Assembly (NCBI GenBank): GCA_963742875.1
Contig: CAVUNO010000001.1
Coordinates: 186,001-250,000, forward strand
From: Bog-532 sp963742875
Lineage (GTDB): Bacteria; Actinomycetota; Actinomycetes; Streptosporangiales; Streptosporangiaceae
DNA: 64,000 nucleotides
Reading direction: 5' to 3'
The translations under genes were made by a program, and so were the position numbers. A model generated the notes under the pieces. It ran no database searches. It saw nothing but the letters and a program-made list of their open reading frames with translations, and was not told where the DNA came from. Of this stretch, positions 15,886 through 24,279 are shown one piece after another; the stretch's first letter is position 1; every line of letters begins with the position of its first letter.

Positions 15886-17235
15886 TGCCACAGTCCTGCC
15901 TTGCGGCGGGACGGTCCCGGTCTGACCCGTGTACGCGGTGCCGGGTTGACGTTTCGCAGCCACCAGCGACCCGGGGGTCGTCTTACGGTCGGCTCCACGT
16001 CCGTTGCTGTCCGGGCCACTCCCGGCCAGTTGACGCTTACCGTATTCGGCGAGGTTCACGGCGGCGTTCCGGTCCCGGTCAGCGACCAGCCCGCACGCCC
16101 CGCACACGTAGGTCCGCTCGGACAGGAGCAGCTTGGTTTTCACCGCTCCACAGCCTGAGCATGTCTTACTACTGGCGAACCACCGGTCTGCGACTATCAC
16201 AGCCCCGCCACGCCAGGCGGTCTTGTACGCGACCTGCCGCCGGAACTCAGCGAACGAGGCATCCGCCACGTGGCGGGCCAGCCGCCGGCTGGCGAGCATC
16301 CCATGCACATTGAGGTCTTCGATCACCAGCGTCCCGAACCGGCCGGTCAGGTTGGTGGTGGCCTTGTGCAGCGCGTCCCGCCGCTGGTCGGCGACACGGC
16401 CCTGAACCTTCCCCAGCGCCACCGCGGCGCGGCGCCACCGGTTCGACGGCGGCTGCCGGGCCCGCCGGTCCGGGCCCCGCCGCCGGCACACGGTGCGGGA
16501 CAGGCGGCGGACCTTCCGCAGCGACCTGCCCAGGTGCCGCGGATTGGGGATCTGCTCCCCGGTGGACACGACGGCGAGGGTCTTGATCCCCAGGTCGACG
16601 CCGGCCACCGCGCCCGGGTCGGCCGGTGACGGCCGGGACACGTCCTGCTCGACGGTGAACGCGGCGAACCAGCGGCCCCGCTCAAACCGCACCGACACGC
16701 CCAGCACCCGCGCCGTCCCCGCCACGACCAGATCAGCGAGCCGGGTGCCGGGCTCGTGCAGCTTCACCCGGCCGATCCGCGGCAGCACCGCATGCCGGGC
16801 CTCGCAGCGGAACGCGCCGGTGGTGAACCGGATCGACGGGCGGGCCGTCCGCCTGGACCTGAACCGGGGAAACCCGGCCGACTTGCCTTTCCGCTGCCCC
16901 TTACGGAAGCCGGCCCAGTTTTTCAGCGCCCGCGCGAGCTGGTCCAGGCCGGTATTGAACGCCTCCTTCGAGCACTGCGCCCACCAGGGCGCGGCCGTGC
17001 CCTTGGCGGCGTTCCAGTCTTTGCGCAGCGAGTACAGCGACCATGAGATGGCGGGGGTCAGGTCGCCGCCGGTGATCCCGTAGGTGGCTTCCGCCGCCCG
17101 CTGATCCATCACGGCTTTCACCCGTACCAGGCCCCAGTTGAACGCCACCCGCGCCGCACCCGCATGCGACCGCAGCGCCCGCTCCTGCGCCGGGGTGGGA
17201 TCCAGCGCGAACCTGTAAGCGAGCAAGCCGGTCAT
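15883..17235 (-). CDS. tnpB: TnpB RNA-guided nuclease of IS607-type element
   Basis: This 450-residue TnpB retains every catalytic element. It has a helical N-terminus (LAYRFALDPTPAQERALRSH), RuvC-I Asp D214 in AGVDLGIKTLAV, RuvC-II Glu E306 in LVIEDLNVHGM, a zinc ribbon C359/C362 and C378/C381, and RuvC-III D388 in ADRDRNAAVNLAEYG. TnpB proteins cleave DNA with an RNA copied from the element end and promote element retention. The ATG at 17235 overlaps the tnpA stop. The C-terminal tail of about 50 residues is low-complexity. The nuclease looks functional although its recombinase gene is broken. Confidence 0.93.
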   Translation of the reverse strand: MTGLLAYRFALDPTPAQERALRSHAGAARVAFNWGLVRVKAVMDQRAAEATYGITGGDLTPAISWSLYSLRKDWNAAKGTAAPWWAQCSKEAFNTGLDQLARALKNWAGFRKGQRKGKSAGFPRFRSRRTARPSIRFTTGAFRCEARHAVLPRIGRVKLHEPGTRLADLVVAGTARVLGVSVRFERGRWFAAFTVEQDVSRPSPADPGAVAGVDLGIKTLAVVSTGEQIPNPRHLGRSLRKVRRLSRTVCRRRGPDRRARQPPSNRWRRAAVALGKVQGRVADQRRDALHKATTNLTGRFGTLVIEDLNVHGMLASRRLARHVADASFAEFRRQVAYKTAWRGGAVIVADRWFASSKTCSGCGAVKTKLLLSERTYVCGACGLVADRDRNAAVNLAEYGKRQLAGSGPDSNGRGADRKTTPGSLVAAKRQPGTAYTGQTGTVPPQGRTVA

Positions 17236-17611
17236 GCTGGGCCGTCCGTTGAAGTCACGGCAGCTACCGCACGCGCGGCCCGGTTCGCGGCGGCACGCCG
17301 CCCGTACAGGCGGGCGCACAGGGACGTGAGGATCTCGGTCACGTCCCGCACCAGGTCATCGTCTACTCCGGCCGGGTCCACCACGAGCAGCCCGCGCCCG
17401 GACGCGGCGAGTGCCGCCTCGACGTACTCCGCGCCGAACCGGGCGAATCGATCCCGGTGCTCCACCACGATCATGGTCACGGACGGGTCGCGGAGCAGGG
17501 CGAGGAACTTACGGCGCTTGCCGTTCAGGGCGGATCCGGTTTCGGTGACCACGCGGCCGACCGTGATGCCGCGCCCGGTCGCCCACGCGGTGACCCGGGC
17601 CACTTGCCTGT
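17232..17611 (-). pseudogene. tnpA: IS607 TnpA serine recombinase, C-terminal half
   Basis: This segment encodes the C-terminal two thirds of the resolvase-like catalytic domain: DRQVARVTAWATGRG, GSALNGKRRKFLALL, the core TMIVVEHRDRFARFG, and the ending LTSLCARLYGRRAAANRA. It begins at the CTAG (17612-17615) that flanks the IS701-like insertion. Joined to the N-terminal half at 20957-21151 across that CTAG it reads ...SADQKTDLDRQVAR... with no gap or frame change. This half alone lacks the nucleophilic serine. Confidence 0.9.
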
Positions 17612-17615
17612 CTAG

Positions 17616-19087
17616 TAGTACTTTGTTAGGTCGGGTATGACTGCCGGGTTGTGCGGTGTTATACCGGCATGACCCCTCAGGAGATCGCGGAGGTCCGGCC
17701 CCGGCTGCTGGACTTCACCGCGGAGATGCTCGGCGGGCTGGCGCGCAAGGATCAGCGGGCGGCGGGTGAGTTGTATGTGCGCGGGCTGCTGACCGATGGG
17801 CAGCGTAAGTCGATGCAGCCGATGGCGGCGCGGCTGGGGATAGATCATCAGCGGCTGCAGCAGTTCATCACGTCCTCGACCTGGGATTATGTGGCGGTGC
17901 GGCGGAACGTGGCGCGGTGGTTCGCGGCCAGCCAGCCGGTGGAGGCGCTGGTGGTGGATGACACCGGCTTCCCCAAGGACGGGACGGCCTCGCCGTGCGT
18001 GGCCCGGCAGTATTCCGGCACTTTGGGCAAGGTCGCCAACTGCCAGATCGGGGTGAGCGTGCACCTGGTGAACGAGCATGCCTCGTCCGCGGCGGACTGG
18101 CGGCTGTTCTGCCCGGAAAGCTGGGATGACCAGGTGCTAGCCGACCCGGTTGCGGCGGCACGGGCTCGGCGCCGCCGTGCGCAGGCCCGCATCCCGGACG
18201 ATGTCCGGCACAGCGAGAAGTGGCGGCTGGCGCTGGAGATGATCGGGGAGATGACCGGGCCCGGCGGGTGGGGCGTGCTGGAGGAGATCACCGCGGCCGG
18301 CGGCGAGCGGCCGGTGGTGGCGGCCGATGCGGGCTATGGCGACAGCACCGCCTTCCGTTTGGGGCTGGCCGCCCGCGGCTGGCAGTACGCAGTCGCGGTC
18401 AAGGGCACCACCAGCGCCTACCCGACGATGCCGTTCCGGAGATGATGGCCTGACAGCGGCCTGGGGCGGCCCAGCGCCGCCCGCTACCGCGCCCGGCCGC
18501 TGGCCCTGCGCCAGCTCGCCATCGCCAGCGCGGACATGATCGCCCCGGTGACCTGGCGGCAGGGCACCAAGGCCACCAGGGACAACCCTGACGCCGCCAT
18601 GACCAGTCACTTCCTGGCCATACGGGTCCGGCCAGCCAACCGGGACATCCCCCGCGCGGCCGATGGCAGCCTGCCGGAGTGCTGGCTGCTGGCCGAATGG
18701 CCGCCCGGAGCCGATGAGCCCACCGATTACTGGCTGTCTAACCTCCCGCCGGACACCCCGATCGCCGAGCTGGCCCGGATGGCCAAGATCCGCTGGCGGG
18801 TCGAGCACGATTACCGCGAGCTGAAGACCGGCCTGGGCCTGGGCCACTTCGAGGGCCGCTCGTTCACCGGCTGGCACCGGCACGTCACCCTCGCCGTCCT
18901 CGCCCAGGCCTTCCGCACCATGATCCGCACCGACCCAAAAGTCCCTGCGCCGGGATGACCCTCTACCAGGCCCTGCGAGAACTGCAGCTCGTGCTCGCCC
19001 TCATCCTCGGCGCCTGCCCCCTATGCTGCCAGCCCTTAACCCTTGACCGGCTCGCCGCCACTCTCACTCCGACCTAACAAAGTACTA
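17616..19087 (+). mobile_element. IS701-like insertion sequence with CTAG target duplication
   Basis: Perfect 17-bp terminal inverted repeats TAGTACTTTGTTAGGTC bound the element (17616-17632 and 19071-19087), flanked on both sides by CTAG (17612-17615, 19088-19091). Four-bp duplications, often CTAG-like, are known for the IS701 family. Inside is one transposase gene on the plus strand, broken by several frameshifts. The intact ends and exact duplication suggest that insertion is recent relative to the transposase decay, or that it was mobilised in trans. Confidence 0.9.
17669..19078 (+). pseudogene. IS701-family DDE transposase, frameshifted
   Basis: The N-terminal part runs intact from ATG 17669 to a premature stop at 18445. 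It includes RLLDFTAEMLGGLARKDQR, SSTWDYVAVRRNVARWF and the first catalytic region VEALVVDDTGFPKDG, then RPVVAADAGYGDSTAFR. The frame then shifts near 18425 and again near 18455. The C-terminal part resumes as SADMIAPVTWRQGTKATRDN (18536 on) with AKIRWRVEHDYRELKTGLGL, which holds the catalytic Glu. A third shift near 18940 separates the last exon-like piece MTLYQALRELQLVL, which ends at TPT just inside the right terminal repeat. No functional transposase can be made without corrections. Confidence 0.88.
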
Positions 19088-19091
19088 CTAG

Positions 19092-20952
19092 GAGCCTGCT
19101 GAAAAAGGCTGCAGGTCCTGGCGTGTTTGCCGACGTTGCGTTCGATGATCTGGGATGATCTTCTCATGCAGGGTGTCGAACGGGCAGACCGCCAGCTTCT
19201 GGACGCGGAGATGCTGGCCGGGCACCTGGTCCCGGCGGGCAGCATGTTCGCGTTCTTGGCCGCGCACCGGGCCGAGGTGTTCCCCGATGCCGAGTACGCG
19301 GACCTGTTCGCCGCGCCGGGGGTGGGCCGGCCGTCGCTGCCGGCCACCCAGATGGCGGCGGTGCTGACCCTGCAGGCGCTGCACGATTATTCGGACCGGG
19401 AGACCGCCGAGGCGGTCCGGTTCGACGTGCGGTGGAAGGTGGCGATCGGGTCCTCGCTGGACGATGCGGGGTTTGACCCGTCGTCGCTGGTGTACTGGCG
19501 CAGGCGGATCGCCAAGTCAAAGCGGCCGCACCGGGTCAACGACGCGGTCAGGAAGGTGATCGTGGAGACCGGGGTGCTGAAGGGCCGGCATCGCCGGGCC
19601 GTCGACTCGACGATCCTGGCGGATGGGGTGGCGACCCAGGACACCGTCACCCAGTTGGTCTCCGCGATCCGCCGGGTGGCCCGGGAGGTGCCCGGCGCGG
19701 CCGGGCAGATCGCGGCGGTGTGCACCGGGCACGACTACTCCGGGCCGGGCAAGCCGAAGATCGACTGGGACGACCCGGCCGCGAAGGACGCGCTGGTGTC
19801 GGCACTGGCCAACGACGCGAACGCGCTGGTGACGGCGCTGCAAGACCACGACCTGGAGGAGCAGGCAGCGTCGGCGCTGGCGCTGCTGGCGCTGGTCGCT
19901 GGCCAGGACGTCGAGCCCGCCGAGGGCTCTGATGGCACCGACGGGCGGTGGCGGATCGCCCGCAAGGTCGCCGAAGACCGGGTGGTCTCGACCGTGGATC
20001 CTGATGCCCGGCACACCCGCAAGTCCCCCGAGGCCCGCCGCGACGGGTACCGGGCGCACCTGGCCGCCGACCCGGAGACTGGGATCATCACCGATGAGAA
20101 GCTGACCAAGGCCGCCGGGACCGAGAACTCCGACCCGGCGGTGGCGGAGGAGTTCCTGGCCGCCGAGGCCGCCGCAGGCGAGCCAGATCACGGGGCTGCC
20201 GCCGGACGGGATCTCCGCTGGTACAGCGACTCGGCCTACGGTACCGGTGACCTGCGCGATGCGATCGACAAGGCCGGTCACCAGGCGGTAATCAAGCCCA
20301 AGCCGCTGCGGTCCCCGGTCGACGGCGGATTCACCGTCGATGACTTCACCGTCAGCGAGGAGCAGGGCACGGTGACCTGCCCGGCCGGGCACACCGTCCG
20401 GCTCAGCCGGACCCGGGTTGCCACCTTCGGCGTCCTGTGCCGGGACTGCCCGCTGCGCGAGCGGTGCACCACCTGCAAGACCGGCCGCAAGCTCGTCCTG
20501 CACCAGCGCGATGACCTGCTCCGGCAGGCCCGGGCCGACTGGGCCGCCCGCACCGGACTGCGCGAGGACTACATGAAACACCGGCCCAACGTCGAACGCG
20601 CCGTCGCCCAGGTGGCCACCTGGCGCGGACGCCGGCTCAAGCTCCGCTACCGCGGCGTTACCAGGAACCACGCCTGGCTCAAGCGCCGCACCGCCGCATT
20701 GAACCTGCGTAACCTGACCGGCCGGGGACTGGCCCGCCGGGGCGGCGCCTGGGTGCTGGTCACCTGACCAGGCGCCAGGTACCCGGCCCCGAGGGCAGAG
20801 CAGCCAGCCGAGACCGCCCAGCGGCCCGGCCGGGACCCAGACCGCCGGGTCCTGCAAGGCCACCGGCACGGCCGTAGGCCTGGCGCGGCCAGGAAGCGGG
20901 CGCCAAAGCGCGCAGCGGACGCCTACCGGAACCGGCCCAATTCAGCAGGCTC
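19092..20952 (+). mobile_element. IS1182-like insertion sequence with CTAG target duplication
   Basis: Inverted repeats GAGCCTGCTGAA / TTCAGCAGGCTC (19092-19103 and 20941-20952) bound the element, flanked by CTAG on both sides (19088-19091 and 20953-20956). The left CTAG is the same copy that ends the neighbouring IS701-like element, so the two insertions abut and share one target copy. One full-length transposase ORF is inside, followed by 185 bp of GC-rich DNA up to the right end. Confidence 0.9.
19127..20767 (+). CDS. IS1182-family DDE transposase
   Basis: The ORF is intact (546 residues from a non-ATG start at 19127; the family-like start is the ATG at 19166, MQGVERADRQLLDAEMLAGH, giving 533 residues). 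Visible features: the N-terminal domain SMFAFLAAHRAEVFPDAEYA and LTLQALHDYSDRETAEAVRF, the first catalytic Asp in HRRAVDSTILADGVATQ, the second near WYSDSAYGTGDLRDA, and a cysteine cluster CRDCPLRERCTTCKTGRK. The C-terminal Glu region is RPNVERAVAQVATWRGRR, followed by KLRYRGVTRNHAWLKRR. This appears competent for transposition and sits inside the split IS607 tnpA. Confidence 0.9.
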   Translation: MPTLRSMIWDDLLMQGVERADRQLLDAEMLAGHLVPAGSMFAFLAAHRAEVFPDAEYADLFAAPGVGRPSLPATQMAAVLTLQALHDYSDRETAEAVRFDVRWKVAIGSSLDDAGFDPSSLVYWRRRIAKSKRPHRVNDAVRKVIVETGVLKGRHRRAVDSTILADGVATQDTVTQLVSAIRRVAREVPGAAGQIAAVCTGHDYSGPGKPKIDWDDPAAKDALVSALANDANALVTALQDHDLEEQAASALALLALVAGQDVEPAEGSDGTDGRWRIARKVAEDRVVSTVDPDARHTRKSPEARRDGYRAHLAADPETGIITDEKLTKAAGTENSDPAVAEEFLAAEAAAGEPDHGAAAGRDLRWYSDSAYGTGDLRDAIDKAGHQAVIKPKPLRSPVDGGFTVDDFTVSEEQGTVTCPAGHTVRLSRTRVATFGVLCRDCPLRERCTTCKTGRKLVLHQRDDLLRQARADWAARTGLREDYMKHRPNVERAVAQVATWRGRRLKLRYRGVTRNHAWLKRRTAALNLRNLTGRGLARRGGAWVLVT

Positions 20953-20956
20953 CTAG

Positions 20957-21151
20957 GTCGGTTTTCTGATCTGCCGACGAAACCCGGGCGTACACGACAG
21001 CGCTCCCGGCATTGCCCGGGGCGGGAGTTTCCCCGACGAGGATCAGGCCGCCGACCCGGCGAGCCTGGACAGGCAGCATGCCCGCAGCGAACCAGCGGCG
21101 CGCGGTCGCATACGAGACGCCTTGCCGCTCAGCCCACTGCTTCAGGTTCAC
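20957..21151 (-). pseudogene. tnpA: IS607 TnpA serine recombinase, N-terminal half
   Basis: Starting with GTG at 21151, this piece encodes the MerR-like DNA-binding domain MNLKQWAERQGVSYATARRW, then FAAGMLPVQARRVGG. The start of the serine recombinase domain follows, SAVVYARVSSADQKTDL, with the likely nucleophilic serine in ARVSS. It runs into CTAG (20953-20956) at the border of the IS1182-like element, after which only GAC* is added. The missing remainder lies at 17232-17611. Confidence 0.9.
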
Positions 21152-21804
21152 GCGACCATCATAGTAAGCTGTTGAGCGCTATAGCACGCGACGCGCCAAA
21201 CAGTTTATCCCCCCTGATATCCCTGGCGGGGATGCCCTGCGAGCGTGAAAATCGGGGTGGTTGCCCGCCGACGTCGGCCGCGCTTGGTGCTGTGAGCCCG
21301 GGAGTTAGTCTGATCGCCGGGAGCGGCGGAGAAGCTGCTGGAAGATACCCAGATCAAGCTGTCGAGCGTCGGGCCGGTGGCCGGGGCCGCTGGCGGGCAG
21401 CCCCGGCCACCGGGGTCGGGCCGTGACCCAATACGGGCGGGCATGGCCACGGCCTTCCGCCTCGGGGCAGCAGGCGGGATATGTACGAGCCACCCCGAGA
21501 GGTCAGGTGGCGGTAACGGGTGTTACGCCTTTCCTTCTAATACGGGCGGAAGGCCGGGGCCGGACGGGTGGCGGCGGCTACGTAAGGCTTCGGTAAGGAT
21601 TCCGGTTGAGCCCTGCTACTGCAGGGGCACCAGCAATTCCAGCCGAGCCGGCGCCGATCCGCACACCATCCGTACGGGAAAGGGCGATCCACGCTGCCGA
21701 ACGGACCTGATGGCTAGTCGGCTCCAAGCGGGGGTCTGCTGCTCACCGCGACCCGCAGTAGCCGTGCGCTGAAACCCCGCGCATACGGTGCGAACGTCGC
21801 ACGA
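21152..21804. other. Gene-poor region with IS607 left end and a possible IS110 scar
   Basis: No convincing gene is found here. The first ~50 bp should hold the left end of the IS607 element. At 21327-21370 the plus strand reads EKLLEDTQIKLSSV in one frame, a phrase resembling the linker of IS110-family transposases, with no homology on either side; it may be a small scar of a lost element. The rest is GC-rich without repeats or strong hairpins. Confidence 0.4.
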
Positions 21805-22365
21805 TCAGGAGGCGCCGGCCTCGGGGCGGCCGGCCGAGCGGGTGAAGTGGTGGCCGTGCAGGCTGGGGCAACCCTTGGGGACGGCCACGGGAGCGATGGC
21901 CGGGCGCGGCGTGGGGACCGGATGGGAGGCCCAGGCGACTTCGGCCCATACGGTCCGGCCGCCGGCGTCGCCGCGTACACCGCAGCTCTCAGAGAGGGCG
22001 CGGACGATGATCAGGCCCCGTCCGCAGTCGCTCATCGGGTCATCGGTGACCTGTGGCCCGCACGGGGCACCCTCGTCCGTCACGTCGATCCGGGCCACCG
22101 CGCCCTGGCTGGCCACCTCGACCGTGAACCAGCCGCCCTGCCCGCTGGAGGTGTGCTGGATCGCGTTCGTCCCGAGCTCCACCGCCACGGAGATGAGGTC
22201 GTCGCGGGCGGGACCGTCCGGCAGCAGGGCGGTCAGCCAGCGCCGGAGCTGCCGGAGTTCGCTCTCCTGACCGCGGAAGAGCCGGTGCCACCGGCCAGAA
22301 CTGTCCGGACGTGGTGTTTCGCCGGCCTGTGCATCATGATGCGCGGAGCCGCGTGCGTGAATCAT
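21805..22365 (-). CDS. RsbW/SpoIIAB-like ATP-binding protein
   Basis: A 186-residue GHKL (HATPase_c) protein of the anti-sigma/serine-kinase type common in actinomycetes. Motifs: N-box AVELGTNAIQH (E63, N67), G1 box DVTDEGAPCG (D97-G99), and GRGLIIVRAL (115-124), then a strand GRTVWAEVAW. It lacks a histidine phosphoacceptor domain, so it binds ATP and probably phosphorylates or sequesters a partner. The C-terminal 35 residues are Pro/Gly-rich. The upstream DNA carries several CGCAAGTGC motifs that also occur ahead of the HTH protein gene at 25338. No sigma factor or antagonist is adjacent. Confidence 0.85.
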   Translation of the reverse strand: MIHARGSAHHDAQAGETPRPDSSGRWHRLFRGQESELRQLRRWLTALLPDGPARDDLISVAVELGTNAIQHTSSGQGGWFTVEVASQGAVARIDVTDEGAPCGPQVTDDPMSDCGRGLIIVRALSESCGVRGDAGGRTVWAEVAWASHPVPTPRPAIAPVAVPKGCPSLHGHHFTRSAGRPEAGAS

Positions 22366-22820
22366 TCGTCACCCCTTACGGCAAAGATCCGCGTGGACCG
22401 GAGGCAGAGCTAACCGCGCCTTCAGGCAGTTCGTGTTCATCAATGTCCCCAGTATGGATTCGTATACAAGGTGCCTGCAAGTGCTTCACGCGCACTTGCG
22501 TAAAAATTCGCACTTGCGGGGTGGATTTGTCTGGCATATGGCTTATGACCACAACTGTCCACCGACCTTGGTTCACCTACCTGGCAAGGTGGTCCAGGAT
22601 GCGCGAACGCCTCCCAGTATTAGCCGACGGATGTCCAGACGCAAGTGTCTCGCGTGTAATTGCGTGGCGGCAAACATACCCGGCATAACCCCGGTCCTGG
22701 GGTGAAGGGCACCCCCGGAACACCCCTGTGGCTTCCTCCGGAAGACCGCCGTCAGCACGGCCGGGTTAGCCGCATGCGCCGGTTGATTCCGGCGACCGCT
22801 CAGTTCGGATTTGGCGGGCG
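22366..22820. promoter_or_regulatory. Upstream region of the RsbW-like gene with CGCAAGTGC motifs
   Basis: No credible gene lies in this 455-bp, comparatively A/T-rich stretch. The 10-mer CGCACTTGCG occurs twice as exact direct repeats 18 bp apart (22491-22500, 22509-22518). TGCAAGTGC is at 22476-22484 in the other direction and AGACGCAAGTGTCT at 22637-22650. Clustering upstream of the minus-strand ATPase gene suggests a regulator-binding array. A minus-strand ORF at 22376-22576 overlaps the repeats and looks fortuitous. Confidence 0.5.
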
Positions 22821-22991
22821 CTACGGGCGGCGGCCGGGACCGGCCGCAGCCGGAACGACTAGAACCGCAATCGGCCTGGCGCAGTGCGGGCAGTGGCCCA
22901 GCGCCCGCCGCATCTGCGCTACCGTCTCGGCGTCGCCGGGCACGCCCAGGTTCGGGCTCGTTGCGGTACTAGCGTTGGCTGGCCCGGGCAT
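22821..22991 (-). CDS. Small CPHC-motif protein (56 residues)
   Basis: A short gene starts with ATG at 22991, one base after the stop of the lipoprotein gene (stop 22993-22995), so it should be translated by coupling. It has a polar N-terminus, a helix GDAETVAQMRRALGH and then CPHCARPIAVLVVPAAAGPGRRP. The same ending, CPHC-xx-P-(V/I)AV followed by a hydrophobic strand and Ala/Pro, closes the HTH protein encoded at the head of this gene group. A single CxxC suggests a half zinc ribbon, a redox pair or dimer-shared metal site. I know no named family. The motif and tight coupling make a real gene likely. Confidence 0.6.
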   Translation of the reverse strand: MPGPANASTATSPNLGVPGDAETVAQMRRALGHCPHCARPIAVLVVPAAAGPGRRP

Positions 22992-22992
22992 G

Positions 22993-23994
22993 TCAGCTCC
23001 CTACCGGATTCGTCATGGACGCGATGTTGAATCGCTGCTTGAGCCGGCCGAAGCTCTGCATCAGGTCGGGAACCCGCTGCAGGTGGACCGCGCTGACCCG
23101 GGTCGGGAAATCCCCCAGAGCCATGATCGCGGCGGTCTGCTTGTTGATCTTCGTGTACGTGTGCAGCACGCTTTCTACCATGGGCCGGTTGACGTCGGCG
23201 ATGGCCTGGCCTCGGTCGATGGCCTGAGCAACCGCGGCGGCGGTCTTCGGGTACCGCTGGCACCAATCCACCGTTGCGACGTAGCCATCGATCGGGAAAT
23301 TCTGCGTCGCACCTTCGTTGACGTCGAGGAGATCCTCGCCGCCGATCTGTACCTCGGCCTGGCTCAGATACGGCTCCGGCAGGTACGCGGCATCAATGCG
23401 GTGTGCCGTGAGCGCGGCCGGCATGGCCGGGAAAGGCATCGCGACCAGGTGCACCTGGGAGGGCGGCACGCCCTGCGACTCCAGTGCCGACGACACCAGC
23501 AGCGCGGCAACGCTGTCGGGCGCGTTCACCGCGATGGTCCGGCCGATCAGTTGCTGCGGCGAGGTGATCCCCGACCCAGGCAGAACGACGATCTCGTCGA
23601 CACCCGGGGCCCCGGCGTATCCGTCCGCCAGGATGTGGAACCTTCCGGCCCCGTGCACCTGTGTTTCGATGAACCCGGTGTAGGCCCCATTGAGGACGTC
23701 GATGCCGCCGTTGAGCAGGCTCTTGGTGATTCCGGCACCCGATCCGACATTGACGATCCGCACATTCAGGCCGGCCTGCCGGAAAAACCCGTCATGCTGC
23801 GCGACGTATACCCCGGCCGACGAGGCCGTGGGCACGGTGGCAATGGTCAGATTGGTCTTTTCAAGCGAGGCCGATCCTGTCGCCGCTGCGCGGGATCCGC
23901 ATCCCGCGCTCAACAGGGCAACCAGGACGGTGATCGACACGGCCATATGACGGCATCTAGGCTGCTTCATCAATATACGCGACAACGTAGACAT
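22993..23994 (-). CDS. NMT1/SsuA-type substrate-binding lipoprotein
   Basis: This 333-residue protein resembles nitrate/sulfonate/taurine and thiamine-precursor binding proteins. It has a positively charged N-terminus, a hydrophobic core and lipobox LLSAGCGS (C32), then LTIATVPTASSAGVYVAQHDGFFRQAGLNV, GGIDVLNGAYTGFIE, and the second-lobe entry SPQQLIGRTIAVNAPDSVAA. It is presumably anchored outside the membrane. No permease or ATPase gene accompanies it, which is unusual for an importer subunit. It is flanked instead by an HTH protein and a CPHC microprotein, so a sensing role is possible. ATG 23994 is used; MKQPRCRH at 23970 is an alternative. Confidence 0.82.
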   Translation of the reverse strand: MSTLSRILMKQPRCRHMAVSITVLVALLSAGCGSRAAATGSASLEKTNLTIATVPTASSAGVYVAQHDGFFRQAGLNVRIVNVGSGAGITKSLLNGGIDVLNGAYTGFIETQVHGAGRFHILADGYAGAPGVDEIVVLPGSGITSPQQLIGRTIAVNAPDSVAALLVSSALESQGVPPSQVHLVAMPFPAMPAALTAHRIDAAYLPEPYLSQAEVQIGGEDLLDVNEGATQNFPIDGYVATVDWCQRYPKTAAAVAQAIDRGQAIADVNRPMVESVLHTYTKINKQTAAIMALGDFPTRVSAVHLQRVPDLMQSFGRLKQRFNIASMTNPVGS

Positions 23995-24279
23995 GAGAGA
24001 AACAATTAGTTGCCGACATAAATGTCGGAAACCGCCGGCACGAAATTCGGCAGAAAGATTTATCAGCGAAAGTTGCTGCGCAAACGAAGGCGGCCGGAAC
24101 CGACACGGTGCGCCGGGCGCTGACCGTCCTCCGGCCGGCGGCAGATCGAACACGGTCCCGAAACTTGGCTCCTTCGTCCGGGTGCACCCTAAGGCGGAGG
24201 TGATTCAGCTGCACGGCGGGCGGATCACCGCACGCATGCCCGCCAAAGACGAACGCCGCAGGCTCGATATAGGACGTGC

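Larger units (their letters stand above)
15800..21200 (-). mobile_element. IS607-type element (tnpA + tnpB), interrupted by two other IS
   Basis: A serine-recombinase gene (tnpA, split) and tnpB are arranged as in IS607 elements, with tnpA stop and tnpB start overlapping at ATGA (17232-17235). IS607 elements lack terminal inverted repeats and target duplications, so the ends are approximate. The left end should lie just upstream of the tnpA start near 21160-21200, and the right end in the structured DNA after tnpB near 15800. Two complete insertions, 17616-19087 and 19092-20952, sit between the two halves of tnpA. As tnpA is split, the element cannot supply its own recombinase. Confidence 0.85.

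Noticed and set aside
22376..22576. 66-residue minus-strand ORF upstream of the RsbW-like gene
   Set aside because: It crosses the repeated CGCACTTGCG sites and has no ribosome site or conserved pattern; a regulatory role for the DNA is more likely.
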